Below are positions 36,954 through 46,493 of a DNA stretch of 64,000 nt, piece by piece. Numbering within the stretch: the stretch's first letter is position 1; each line of letters starts with the position of its first letter. Location of the stretch: the NCBI GenBank assembly GCA_963752045.1, contig CAVVWN010000005.1, forward strand, positions 248,001-312,000, given 5' to 3'. Made by a program: the position numbers and the translations under genes. The stretch is from DATKDF01 sp963752045 (lineage in GTDB: Bacteria > Acidobacteriota > Vicinamibacteria > Vicinamibacterales > SCN-69-37). The notes below the pieces were generated by a model. It searched no databases, was not told the origin of the DNA, and worked only from the letters and a program-made list of their open reading frames with translations.

Positions 36954-38531
36954 ATGCGCCGACCCTTTCCGGCTTTCCTTTCTGTAATCGGCGGCCTTGC
37001 GGTCACGTTCGCCGGCTCTCTCGTGGCGCAGGACCAGCCAGGCTTCGACATCCTCATCGTCAACGGTCGCGTGCTCGACGGCTCCGGCAATCCGTGGACG
37101 CGCATGGACGTCGGCATCAGGGGCGACCGAATTGCGGCCACCGGACAGCTTGCGGGACAGCCTGCCTCGCTCGTCATCGACGCCCGCGGCCGGACGGTGG
37201 CTCCCGGGTTCATCGACGTGCACTCGCACGCGCTTGGAGGGCTGTCTCGCGACCCGCTCCGCGACGCCCGCGCGCTCCTCGCCCAGGGGGTGACGACGGT
37301 GGTGGGGAACCCGGACGGTGGCGGCCCGACCGATCTCGCCGCGCAGGCGACAGACCTCGCGACGGGCGGCATCGGCGTGAATGCCGCGCTCCTCATCGGC
37401 CACGGCAGCGTGCGGAGCGCGGTCATCGGCCGCGCGGATCGCGATCCCACGCCGGACGAGCTCGAGAAGATGAAGGCGATCGTGCGTCAGGCGATGGCCG
37501 ACGGCGCGTTCGGGTTGTCGAGTGGGCTCTTCTACGTGCCGGGCCGGTTCTCCGAGACCGAAGAAGTGATCGCGCTTGCGCGCGAGGCCGGGCACGTGTA
37601 CACGAGCCACATCCGTGACGAAGGCAACTACGACGCCGGCGTCGTCGCCTCGGTCAACGAAGTCATCCGCATCGCCGAGGAGGCCGGCGTGCGGGGCATC
37701 GTCTCGCACATGAAGGCCCTTGGCCCGGACAGCTGGGGCCTGTCGGCGACGCTCATCGCGAACATCGAGTCGGCCCGCGCGCGCGGCGTCGAGGTGTACG
37801 CCGACCAGTATCCATACGAGGCGTCGTCGACGAGCCTGGGCGCCGCGCTGACGCTGGGGCAGAGCAACGCGGCGATTACCGAGGCGATGTCGGGTGACGA
37901 GTCGCGCCGGCTCTTCCTCGAGCAGGTTCGAGAGAACATCCGGCGGCGCGGCGGCGCCGCGTCGATGGTGATGGCCTCCGGCCGCGGCGTCGGCGGTCTC
38001 GAGGGGAAGAACCTCGAGGAGATTGCCGCGAGCCGTGGCGTCACGCCCGAGCAGGCCGCGGCGGATCTGCTGCTTGCCGGCGGCGCGTCCATCGTGTCGT
38101 TCAACATGGCCGACGAGGACATCGACCGGCTCATGCAGCAGACCTGGATGATGGCGTCGAGCGACGGCGGGCTCACCGAGCCGGGCGACGGGCAGCCGCA
38201 TCCGCGCGGGAACGGCGCTTTCGCGCGGCGGCTTGCGCGCTACGTGCGCGAGCGCGGCGTGATCGCGATCGAGCACGCGATCCGCGCCGCGACGAGCCTC
38301 CCCGCGCACGTCTTCGGGCTCGAGGGACGCGGCGCGATCCGGCCCGGCGCCTTCGCCGACATCGTCGTCTTCGACCTGGCCAGCGTCGAGGACCGTGCGA
38401 CGTATGCCGATCCCCATCAGCTCTCCACCGGCATCGACTGGGTGCTCGTCAACGGGCAGGTCGCCGTGCGCGAGGGGGAGTTCGCGGGTGTCCGTGCCGG
38501 CGTGGTCCTGAAGCGGACGCGTATAAGATGA
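36954..38531 (+). CDS. secreted N-acyl-D-amino-acid deacylase-like amidohydrolase
   Basis: The 525-residue product has a signal peptide (FPAFLSVIGGLAVTFAGSLVA) and an amidohydrolase barrel with HSH at the end of strand 1 (GFIDVHSHALGG), His in YTSHIRDEG and VSHMKALG, and the catalytic Asp region SDGGLTEPGDGQPHPRG. It ends with GAIRPGAFADIVVFDLA. This is the D-aminoacylase branch. The metal-ligand cysteine normally found in VGNCG is replaced here (VVGNPDGGG), so the metal site or specificity may differ. ATG 36954 is preferred over the in-frame start at 36894. Confidence 0.85.
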   Translation: MRRPFPAFLSVIGGLAVTFAGSLVAQDQPGFDILIVNGRVLDGSGNPWTRMDVGIRGDRIAATGQLAGQPASLVIDARGRTVAPGFIDVHSHALGGLSRDPLRDARALLAQGVTTVVGNPDGGGPTDLAAQATDLATGGIGVNAALLIGHGSVRSAVIGRADRDPTPDELEKMKAIVRQAMADGAFGLSSGLFYVPGRFSETEEVIALAREAGHVYTSHIRDEGNYDAGVVASVNEVIRIAEEAGVRGIVSHMKALGPDSWGLSATLIANIESARARGVEVYADQYPYEASSTSLGAALTLGQSNAAITEAMSGDESRRLFLEQVRENIRRRGGAASMVMASGRGVGGLEGKNLEEIAASRGVTPEQAAADLLLAGGASIVSFNMADEDIDRLMQQTWMMASSDGGLTEPGDGQPHPRGNGAFARRLARYVRERGVIAIEHAIRAATSLPAHVFGLEGRGAIRPGAFADIVVFDLASVEDRATYADPHQLSTGIDWVLVNGQVAVREGEFAGVRAGVVLKRTRIR

Positions 38532-38654
38532 GCGTCATCGGGTCTTGCCTGGGTGCATGACTTCGGAGCACGCCGGTCTTAGGCTGATGAATCTCGTCAG
38601 CCGGCCGTCGGGGGCTCGCAGGTCCGAGAGCAGTTAGACCGACTGAAGGGAGAC

Positions 38655-39454
38655 ATGGCTCCGAAGAGGACGAAGAAGGTCGCTTCGTAGTTCGCGCGGT
38701 CATCGCTCGTCGGCTGAAGATCTCAGAAGCGGAGCAGTCCGAACCACTGCCGTCTGGGGTTCAGACTCGATTCGAGAACCAGGTTCATTGGGCCAGGTTC
38801 TATTTGGCCAAGGCCGGGTATATCGACTCGTCTCAGCGCGGAGTATGGACCCTGACAGAGAAGGGCAGCCAACTCGGAGAGGTGAGCGATACCGAGGTCG
38901 CTCGAATTGTTCGAGAGGTCGGCGCCCAGGCGAAGGGCGCGGCCGAAGGCGATGTGAACGCGGAGCGCGCCACAGGCGCGGTGCCGGCCGCCGAGAAGTA
39001 TCGAGACGAGCTGGCCCGAACGCTGCAGGATCTGCCAGCTTCAGGCTTTGAGCGTTTTTGCCAGCGGCTCCTCCGAGAATCAGGGTTCCAGGAAGTGACG
39101 ATCACCGGTCGTTCCGGCGACGGTGGTATCGACGGAATTGGAATCCTCCAGGTCAACCCGCTCGTCAGCTTCAAGGTCTTGTTCCAATGCAAGAAGTACA
39201 CGGGCTCTGTGTCTCCGAGCCAGGTGCGAGACTTCCGTGGTGCAATGACCGGTCGCGCTGACAAGGGCATCATCATCACGACCGGCTCATTCACGTCAGA
39301 AGCGCGCAAAGAAGCCGTTCGGGAAGGCGCGCCTCCGATTGAGCTTGTAGACGGCGAGAAGCTGGCGGGAATGCTCGAGGAGCTGCAGTTGGGCCTCAAG
39401 CCAAGGCAGACATACGAGATCGACGAATCTTTCTTCAGCCAGTTCGCCAAGTAG
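38655..39454 (+). pseudogene. mrr: Mrr-type restriction endonuclease, frame-broken at the 5' end
   Basis: ATG 38655 with a GAAGGGAG Shine-Dalgarno reads MAPKRTKK and then stops early. One missing base near 38679 puts it into the long frame GRFVVRAVIARRLKISEAEQ and HWARFYLAKAGYID, the Mrr N-terminal winged-helix domain. The C-terminal PD-(D/E)xK nuclease domain has FERFCQRLLRESGFQEV, GRSGDGGIDGIG with the catalytic Asp, and the QxK motif in FQCKKY. Mrr cuts methylated foreign DNA (type IV restriction). The intact protein would have about 266 residues. No methylase is adjacent. Confidence 0.8.
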
Positions 39455-39552
39455 GCGGTCTTCGTTTCCAGCACTGGCGCCGGCATTGACGCGGCACCCA
39501 GCACCTATTGAGGCTCTCGCTCCGCGTCACAGAGTGGGAGCGCGACCGCGCC

Positions 39553-39616
39553 GGTTGCAGCGAACGAAGCCGGCGCAGGCGATGGAGCTTCGCCGCTGAA
39601 CGCACTGGTGGGCTGA
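39553..39616 (-). repeat. attC-like imperfect palindrome
   Basis: CAGCGAACGAAGC (39558-39570) pairs with the complement of GCTTCGCCGCTG (39587-39598) with one bulged base. On the minus strand the outer end reads GCCCACC, close to the integron R' core RYYYAAC. It lies just downstream of the toxin-antitoxin pair, where a cassette recombination site would be. The core is degenerate, so this is only a candidate. Confidence 0.35.
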
Positions 39617-39621
39617 CGAGG

Positions 39622-39933
39622 TCAGATTCGAGAGAACCAGTAGCCCGGACGGCGCCGATCGTGGGCGAAAGCAAGAATGCGAATGACGCCCGCCCATTCA
39701 AGGTGGACGATGTGGTACGGAAACCGATCGACCGGAAACCGCCGAGCGGGCACATCGCTGGGAATTCCCGGCACGACTCGACCGATGTGCGGCCACCGCC
39801 CGATCTGCTCAAGCGCGGCGTCGATGGCTTGGACGAAGTCGACGCCAAGCCCAGGCCTCTGAGCGCCGTACCAGACGGCTGCGTCTTCGAGTTCGGCGGA
39901 GGCCTCCGGCTCCTGCCGGAAGGTGGGGTTCAC
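39622..39933 (-). CDS. RelE/ParE family toxin
   Basis: The 103-residue product has the ParE-type pattern: FRQEPEASAELEDAAVWYGA, then PGLGVDFVQAIDAALEQIG, ARRFPVDRFPYHIVHLE, and the C-terminal IRILAFAHDRRRPGYW with the conserved His/Arg cluster. Toxins of this fold act on gyrase or on ribosome-bound mRNA. Its ATG overlaps the stop of the antitoxin-like gene as ATGA, the normal antitoxin-first order. Confidence 0.88.
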   Translation of the reverse strand: MNPTFRQEPEASAELEDAAVWYGAQRPGLGVDFVQAIDAALEQIGRWPHIGRVVPGIPSDVPARRFPVDRFPYHIVHLEWAGVIRILAFAHDRRRPGYWFSRI

Positions 39934-40175
39934 CGGTCGGTGAGCCGTCGCAGTACGCGCGCGCGCACGTCCTCCCAGGGCTCGCCGGAGGATTCACCAT
40001 TCATGACCCGTCTGGCGCGGCGCTCGATTTCTCGAGCCCAAGCGGCCTCGACCGCGGCGGGATCGTCCGGCGGGGCGGTGTCGAGGCTCGCCAGCAACTC
40101 GGCCGCGACATCCGCGCGCTCCTGGACCGGCAGGTTCAAGGCTTCGCGCAGCAGAGCTTGCGCTCGCGAGGTCAT
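39930..40175 (-). CDS. addiction module antitoxin component
   Basis: The 81-residue product, with LLREALNLPVQERADVAAEL, SLDTAPPDDPAAVEAAWARE and EIERRARRVMNGES, matches the putative addiction-module component family that precedes ParE/RelE toxins. It is predicted to bind and neutralise the toxin and to repress the operon. The gene starts about 20 bp inside an attC-like half-site on its upstream side. Confidence 0.85.
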   Translation of the reverse strand: MTSRAQALLREALNLPVQERADVAAELLASLDTAPPDDPAAVEAAWAREIERRARRVMNGESSGEPWEDVRARVLRRLTDR

Positions 40176-40193
40176 ATGGCCATTCTAGACTTC

Positions 40194-40243
40194 AACAGGC
40201 AGCCCAACAAGCGGTTGCACCCCACGGTAGTGGGCTGCAGATC
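40194..40243 (-). repeat. attC-like half-site upstream of the toxin-antitoxin genes
   Basis: On the minus strand CCGCTTGTTGGGC ends in GTTGGGC, which fits the integron R'' core GTTRRRY, and the flanks GCAGCCCA and TGGGCTGC can pair as an 8-bp stem. Combined with 39553-39616 it would bracket the toxin-antitoxin pair like an integron cassette. The spacing and central region are not canonical. Confidence 0.35.
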
Positions 40244-40286
40244 ACCGTATCGCGTTCAGCAGGCGCGGGCTTGTTGCGCTCGTCGC

Positions 40287-41783
<1,497 letters not shown>

Positions 41784-41792
41784 GATGCTCTC

Positions 41793-41827
41793 AGATCCCA
41801 CCTCCCAGATTCCAGATCCCAGATTCC
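41793..41827. repeat. heptamer tandem repeat (AGATYCC x5)
   Basis: Five consecutive 7-bp units (AGATCCC, ACCTCCC, AGATTCC, AGATCCC, AGATTCC) occupy the divergent intergenic region between the photolyase and peptidase genes. This is the third locus in the window with an intergenic short tandem array, each with a different unit. Confidence 0.8.
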
Positions 41828-41844
41828 GTGTCGCGGGCTTCGCG

Positions 41845-41850
41845 TATACT
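41845..41850 (+). promoter_or_regulatory. candidate -10 box (TATACT) for the DPP-IV-like peptidase
   Basis: TATACT lies 31 bases upstream of ATG 41882, giving an expected leader of about 25 bases with a GAGGAG Shine-Dalgarno. No clear -35 box is seen. Confidence 0.35.
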
Positions 41851-41881
41851 TTCGCCACACACTCCGAGGAGCCCGACGACC

Positions 41882-44092
41882 ATGACCCGACGCGCCATTA
41901 CCCGCGTAGCTCTTTCGTGCGCCGCTTTGACGATTGTGGCGCAGGGCGTCTTCATCAGCGCTCAGGACCGGCTGAGCACGATGCCGGGCTACGAAGCGTA
42001 CAGCCGGATGCAGGAGCGGTTGCGCGAGGGGGGGGCGCTCGTGTCCGGCGCGCTCGATGTGAACTGGGCCGCCGACGGCCAGTCGTTCAGCTACGCCTAC
42101 GGCGGCCGGATGTACCGATTCGACGTGGGCAGCGCGCAGGCGGTCGTCACGGGCGATGCGCCGCCCGCGGCCGGGCGTGGCGGCCGGGGCGGCCGGGGCG
42201 GCGCGCCACCGGCAGCCGGCCGGGGACGCGGCGGTCGTGGCGCCACGCTGCCGAACGGCCTGCCCAATCCATGTCCGCCCGAGCAGGTCGAACGCGGCCG
42301 TCAGGCCCAGTGCTCGCCGGCGCCGGACGCGTCGATGATTGCGTTCCACCGCGACCGGAACTTCTACGTCGCGCGCGCCGACGGCAGCGGCGAGGTCGCC
42401 GTCACGACCGACGGCAGCGTCGAGGGCCGGATCAAGTACGGCGTGGGGTCGTGGGTCTACGGCGAAGAGTTGCGGCAGACGTCGGCCATCTGGTGGTCGC
42501 CCGACGCGAGGCGGGTCGCCTTCTATCGCTTCGACGAAAGCCCTGTCCAGGACTTCTACCTGCAGATGAGCCAGACCGAGATCCAGAGCAGTCTCGACGT
42601 CGAGGCCTATCCGAAGGCCGGCGCGCCCAATCCCATTGCCGACGTGTTCGTCTACGACCTCGCGTCGAAGCAGATGACGAAGATGGACGTGCGCCACGGC
42701 CAGCCCTTCGAAAACGACGTCGTCGGCCACTACGTCTACAACATCCGCTGGTCACCCGACGGTTCGGAGCTTCTGATGAACCGGACCAACCGCCGCCAGC
42801 AGATGATGGAGTTCACCGCGTGCGCGCCGTCGACCGGCGCCTGCCGGCTCGTCATCCTCGAGGAATGGCCCACCGGCTGGACGACGAACTCGCCGGGGCT
42901 GCAGTACCTCTCCGACAGCCGCCGCTTCATCTGGGAGTCGGAGCGCAACGGCTGGCGCAACTACTACCTCTACGACCTGTCGGGCCGGCTCATCGGTCCC
43001 ATCACGTCGCACGACAGGTTCGAGGCGGGGAACATCGTGCGCGTGGACGAAGCGGCCGGCGTGATGTTCTACATGGCCCGGTCCGGCGACAACCACATGA
43101 AGATGCAACTCCACCGCGTCGGGCTCGACGGACGGGGCGACGTGCGGCTCACCGATCCGGCGTTCACGCACTCGGTGGAGATGTCGCCCGACGGGAAGTA
43201 CTTCACTGACGTCTACCAGACACACGACCAGCCGCCGGCCACTCGCCTCGTCGACGCGACCTCCGGCAGGGTAGTGGCGGAGCTCGCGACGAGCGACCTC
43301 GCGCGGTTCGAGGCTCTCGGTTTGCGGAAGGTCGAGCAGTTCACCTACAAGGCCGCCGATGGCGTCACCACGCTCTACGGCACGATTGCCTTCCCGTCGG
43401 ACTTCGACCGGTCGCGCACCTACCCGACGCTCGTGCCCGTGTACGGCGGACCCGCGTCTGGCAGCAATGTCCCCACCGAGAACTTCACGCAGCCCAACGC
43501 GCTCACCGAGTACGGTTTCCTCGTCGTGAACCTGAGCTCGCGCGCGGCGCCCGGGATGGGCAAGCGCACGCTCGACAGCATCTACATGAAGCTCGGCGAG
43601 ACGGAGATGGCCGACATGGCCGAGGGAGTCAAGGCGCTCTGGAGCCGTCCGTACTTCGACAAGGCGCGCGTCGGCATTTACGGCACGTCGTACGGCGGCT
43701 ATGCGTCGGCGTTGTCGATCCTCAAGTACCCGGATGTCTACGCCGCCGCGTCGGCGTCGTCACCTGTGACCTCCTGGCACCACTACGACTCGATCTACAC
43801 CGAGCGCTACATGTGGATCCCGCAGGAGAACGAGCAGGGATATGCGGCCGGCAACGCCATGAATTACGCGGACCAGCTTCGCGGCCGGCTGCTCCTCTAC
43901 TACGGCACGGCCGACAACAACGTGCACCCGAACAACTCCATGCAGCTCATCCGCGCGCTGCAGCGGGCCGGCAAGAGCTTCGAGGTGCAGGTTGGCCCGG
44001 ACGCCGGCCACTCGAGCGTCAACCAGCCGCGCATGCTCGAGTTCTTCATCGAGAATCTCGTCGTGCGGCCCGAGCGGCTGTCGGTCCGGTAG
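41882..44092 (+). CDS. secreted S9B dipeptidyl peptidase IV-like protease
   Basis: The 736-residue product has a signal peptide (VALSCAALTIVAQGVFISAQ), the DPP-IV N-terminal propeller with the paired glutamates in VYGEELRQTSAIWWSPD that bind the substrate N-terminus, and a catalytic domain with the nucleophile Ser603 in GTSYGGYAS, Asp in YYGTADNNVHPNN and His in GPDAGHSS. It should release dipeptides after proline or alanine. A Gly/Arg-rich insert (AGRGGRGGRGGAPPAAGRG) interrupts the early propeller and resembles the one in the Gfo/Idh protein. Confidence 0.92.
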   Translation: MTRRAITRVALSCAALTIVAQGVFISAQDRLSTMPGYEAYSRMQERLREGGALVSGALDVNWAADGQSFSYAYGGRMYRFDVGSAQAVVTGDAPPAAGRGGRGGRGGAPPAAGRGRGGRGATLPNGLPNPCPPEQVERGRQAQCSPAPDASMIAFHRDRNFYVARADGSGEVAVTTDGSVEGRIKYGVGSWVYGEELRQTSAIWWSPDARRVAFYRFDESPVQDFYLQMSQTEIQSSLDVEAYPKAGAPNPIADVFVYDLASKQMTKMDVRHGQPFENDVVGHYVYNIRWSPDGSELLMNRTNRRQQMMEFTACAPSTGACRLVILEEWPTGWTTNSPGLQYLSDSRRFIWESERNGWRNYYLYDLSGRLIGPITSHDRFEAGNIVRVDEAAGVMFYMARSGDNHMKMQLHRVGLDGRGDVRLTDPAFTHSVEMSPDGKYFTDVYQTHDQPPATRLVDATSGRVVAELATSDLARFEALGLRKVEQFTYKAADGVTTLYGTIAFPSDFDRSRTYPTLVPVYGGPASGSNVPTENFTQPNALTEYGFLVVNLSSRAAPGMGKRTLDSIYMKLGETEMADMAEGVKALWSRPYFDKARVGIYGTSYGGYASALSILKYPDVYAAASASSPVTSWHHYDSIYTERYMWIPQENEQGYAAGNAMNYADQLRGRLLLYYGTADNNVHPNNSMQLIRALQRAGKSFEVQVGPDAGHSSVNQPRMLEFFIENLVVRPERLSVR

Positions 44093-44152
44093 CCAGCGTT
44101 CGACCAGGTTCGGAGGTTCGGCGTCCGGTCGGCCCGGATTCGGCCTCATTTT

Positions 44153-44188
44153 CCCGATAAATACGGCGCCCGAACCCCGCATATCGGG
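44153..44188 (+). other. inverted repeat CCCGATA...TATCGGG
   Basis: A 7-bp stem with a 22-base loop lies in the gene-poor stretch between the peptidase stop (44092) and the next ATG (44257). It could be an operator for the cytochrome operon or a weak terminator. There is no T-run, so intrinsic termination is not supported. Confidence 0.3.
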
Positions 44189-44256
44189 CATTTGTCCGAT
44201 GCCAATCCCTTCCCGCGGCCGCCATGATGGGGCCAGAGATTAGGGAGGGATTGGTC

Positions 44257-44670
44257 ATGAAGCGCTACAAAGGAAACGAAACAGTCGAGCCCGGAATCTA
44301 CATGAACCTCCGGCAGCTTTCGTTCGAAGCCAAGGAAGTCGCCGGTCCGCTGCCGGGCCAGGCGACCGACGTCTACCGGCGCGTGCCGGTCATTCTGCTC
44401 TTCGCGCTGGCGCCGGTCATCGGCCTGGCGTTTGTCGTGTTCCTGCCGCTCGTCGCGTTTGCCACCGTGGGGTGGGCGGCCCTCGTCAAAGCCGGTGAGC
44501 TCGCCGCCACCGCGCTTCGTCCTGCCGTGCGCGCCGTCCGTCCGAGCTGGGAGCCGACCCTCGCATTCCTCAGCCGTTCGAAACCTGCAAAGCGGGAAGA
44601 AGTCAAGCCCGACGAGTGGGCGGCCGAAGCGGAGAAGAAGCTGGATTCTGTCGAAGGCGACAGGCGATAA
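44257..44670 (+). CDS. small membrane protein of unknown function
   Basis: The 137-residue product starts MKRYKGNETVEPGIYMNLRQ. It has one strong hydrophobic block (VPVILLFALAPVIGLAFVVFLPLVAFATVGWA cut by a proline) that may form one or two helices, then a basic and charged tail (SKPAKREEVKPDEWAAEAEKK). AGGGAGGGA precedes ATG 44257. It lies 37 bp upstream of the multihaem cytochrome on the same strand and is probably the first gene of that operon. No family recognised. Confidence 0.7.
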   Translation: MKRYKGNETVEPGIYMNLRQLSFEAKEVAGPLPGQATDVYRRVPVILLFALAPVIGLAFVVFLPLVAFATVGWAALVKAGELAATALRPAVRAVRPSWEPTLAFLSRSKPAKREEVKPDEWAAEAEKKLDSVEGDRR

Positions 44671-44707
44671 TGGCAAACGGATCGAGTCTGCGCACGCGCG
44701 AGGAGCG

Positions 44708-45784
44708 ATGATGAGCAGACGACCGGTACGTTGGGTTAGCGGGGTCCTGTTCCTGGCCGTGGTGATTGCGGGCGGGACCCCTCGGGCGGCAGTCGGACAG
44801 GACATCCCCGAAGCGGTGGCCTACTGTCTGATGTGCCATGAAGACCAGACGCTCTCGCTGACGCTCGACGACGGGGCTCCGATGAGCCTCTCGGTCGACC
44901 CGCGGGAGTTTCTCGTGTCGGTCCACGGCCAGCAGCTCATCTGCACGGACTGTCATACCAAGTACGACGAAGACCACCCGAGCGGCAAGACCTTCGCCAG
45001 CCGCCGGGCCTACGTCATCGGCGCCTACGCCACCTGCAAGGAGTGCCACTTCGACACCTACACGCGGACGCTCGAGAGCGTCCACTACGAGCTCATGAAG
45101 CTCGGCGTCGAACAAGCGCCCGTCTGCACCGACTGCCACGGCTCGCACAACATCCAGAATCCGCACGCCAAGCGCGCCATGGTGGCCGAAAGCTGCGCCA
45201 CCTGCCACACGGACGTGTACCAGACGTATCTCAGCAGCGTGCACGGGCGGGCGCTCGCCGAGGAAGGCAACCTCGACGTGCCGGCCTGCTCGGACTGCCA
45301 CACCCACCACGAGATTCAGCAGCCGGGCACGTCGCGTTTCCGGTTGAGCTCGCCCGAAACCTGCGCGCGCTGCCATGGCGACGAGGCGCTGATGTCCAAG
45401 TACGGCATTCCGACGTCGGTGGCCGAGACCTATCTGGCCGACTTCCATGGCGTGACGGCGTCGCTCACGCGCAACGCCTCGGCCGAGACCCAGCAGCTCG
45501 TCGTCACCTGCGCCGACTGCCACGGCGTGCACGACATCGCCTCGCCAAGGCTCCTCGGCGAGGACGTGATGAAGGCTCGGGTCTCGGCCGCGTGCTCCAC
45601 GTGCCACGAAGGCGCATCGCCGAACTTTCCGGCGGCCTGGCTCTCGCACTACACGCCGTCGATGCGGCACGCGCCGCTCGTCTACATCGTCGACTGGTTC
45701 TACCGGATCATGATTCCGTTCATCGTGATCGGGTTGATGGTGCACGTGCTGCTGCAGGTGTATCGAATGTCGGCTGGTCGGTGA
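44708..45784 (+). CDS. nine-haem membrane-anchored cytochrome c
   Basis: The 358-residue product has a signal peptide (GVLFLAVVIAGGTPRAAVG) and nine CXXCH haem c motifs with cysteines at residues 40, 79, 110, 140, 163, 194, 219, 268 and 296. A single C-terminal membrane helix follows (IMIPFIVIGLMVHVLLQVY, about 334-352). Surplus histidines (SVHYELM, SSVHGRAL, ADFHGVT) are likely distal ligands. It is a periplasmic electron carrier anchored to the inner membrane. With the adjacent cytochrome b it should form a quinol-oxidising electron-transfer module. Confidence 0.9.
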   Translation: MMSRRPVRWVSGVLFLAVVIAGGTPRAAVGQDIPEAVAYCLMCHEDQTLSLTLDDGAPMSLSVDPREFLVSVHGQQLICTDCHTKYDEDHPSGKTFASRRAYVIGAYATCKECHFDTYTRTLESVHYELMKLGVEQAPVCTDCHGSHNIQNPHAKRAMVAESCATCHTDVYQTYLSSVHGRALAEEGNLDVPACSDCHTHHEIQQPGTSRFRLSSPETCARCHGDEALMSKYGIPTSVAETYLADFHGVTASLTRNASAETQQLVVTCADCHGVHDIASPRLLGEDVMKARVSAACSTCHEGASPNFPAAWLSHYTPSMRHAPLVYIVDWFYRIMIPFIVIGLMVHVLLQVYRMSAGR

Positions 45785-45797
45785 CAGGGGAGCCGCA

Positions 45798-46493
45798 ATG
45801 ATGTCGAGAGAAGACGCCCACAGTCAGGAGTTCGTCGAGCGGTTTTCCAACTGGGCGCGAACGCAGCACACGTTCGCCATCGTGTTCTTCGGTCTGCTCG
45901 TGGTGACCGGGATGCCGCAGAAGTGGCCGTACCTCGAGGCGAGCCGCTGGCTCATCGACAGCCTCGGGGGGCTCGTGGCCGTGCGCTGGCTGCACAGGGC
46001 CGCCGGCGTCGGCTTCACGGTGCTGCTCGTCGCGCACCTCGTCGTGGCCATCACCGGGGTATCGACGCGCCGCAGCCGCCCGAGCATGCTCCTCAGCCGG
46101 AAGGACTTCCACGACGCCATCAACAACCTCAAGTACTACATGGGGTGGGCCGACGAACCGCCGCGGTTCGGCCGCTTCGACTACCGGCAGAAGTTCGAGT
46201 ACTGGGGCCTCATCTTCGGCGGCGCGATCATGATTCTGAGCGGGTTCATCCTGCTGTTTCCCATCGTCACGTCCCAGTGGCTGCCGGCCGAGCTGATTCC
46301 GGTCGCCAAGGTCACCCACAGCTACGAGGCGCTGCTCGCGCTGCTCATCATCGTCGTCTGGCACATCGCCGGCGCGTCGCTCACGCCGGAGTCGTTCCCG
46401 ATGGACACGAGCATCTTCAGCGGGAAGATGTCCAAGGAGAAGCTCCGCCGCGAGCACTCGCTCGAGTACGAGCGGCTGTTCGGGGAGCCGTGA
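45798..46493 (+). CDS. cytochrome b/b6-domain membrane subunit
   Basis: The 231-residue protein has four membrane helices and haem-ligand histidines: His24 (RTQHTFAIVFFGLLVVTG), His66 (VRWLHRAAG), His80 (LLVAHLVVAITG), and two in the last helix (KVTHSYEALLALL, VVWHIAG). This is the FdhI/NapC-partner or cytochrome b561-like architecture that moves electrons between the quinone pool and a periplasmic cytochrome. It lies 13 bp after the nine-haem cytochrome, and its stop overlaps the next GTG start. Confidence 0.88.
   Translation: MMSREDAHSQEFVERFSNWARTQHTFAIVFFGLLVVTGMPQKWPYLEASRWLIDSLGGLVAVRWLHRAAGVGFTVLLVAHLVVAITGVSTRRSRPSMLLSRKDFHDAINNLKYYMGWADEPPRFGRFDYRQKFEYWGLIFGGAIMILSGFILLFPIVTSQWLPAELIPVAKVTHSYEALLALLIIVVWHIAGASLTPESFPMDTSIFSGKMSKEKLRREHSLEYERLFGEP

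Noticed and set aside
44153..44188. Inverted repeat as an intrinsic terminator
   Set aside because: The loop is 22 bases, the stem only 7 bp, and there is no T-tract.
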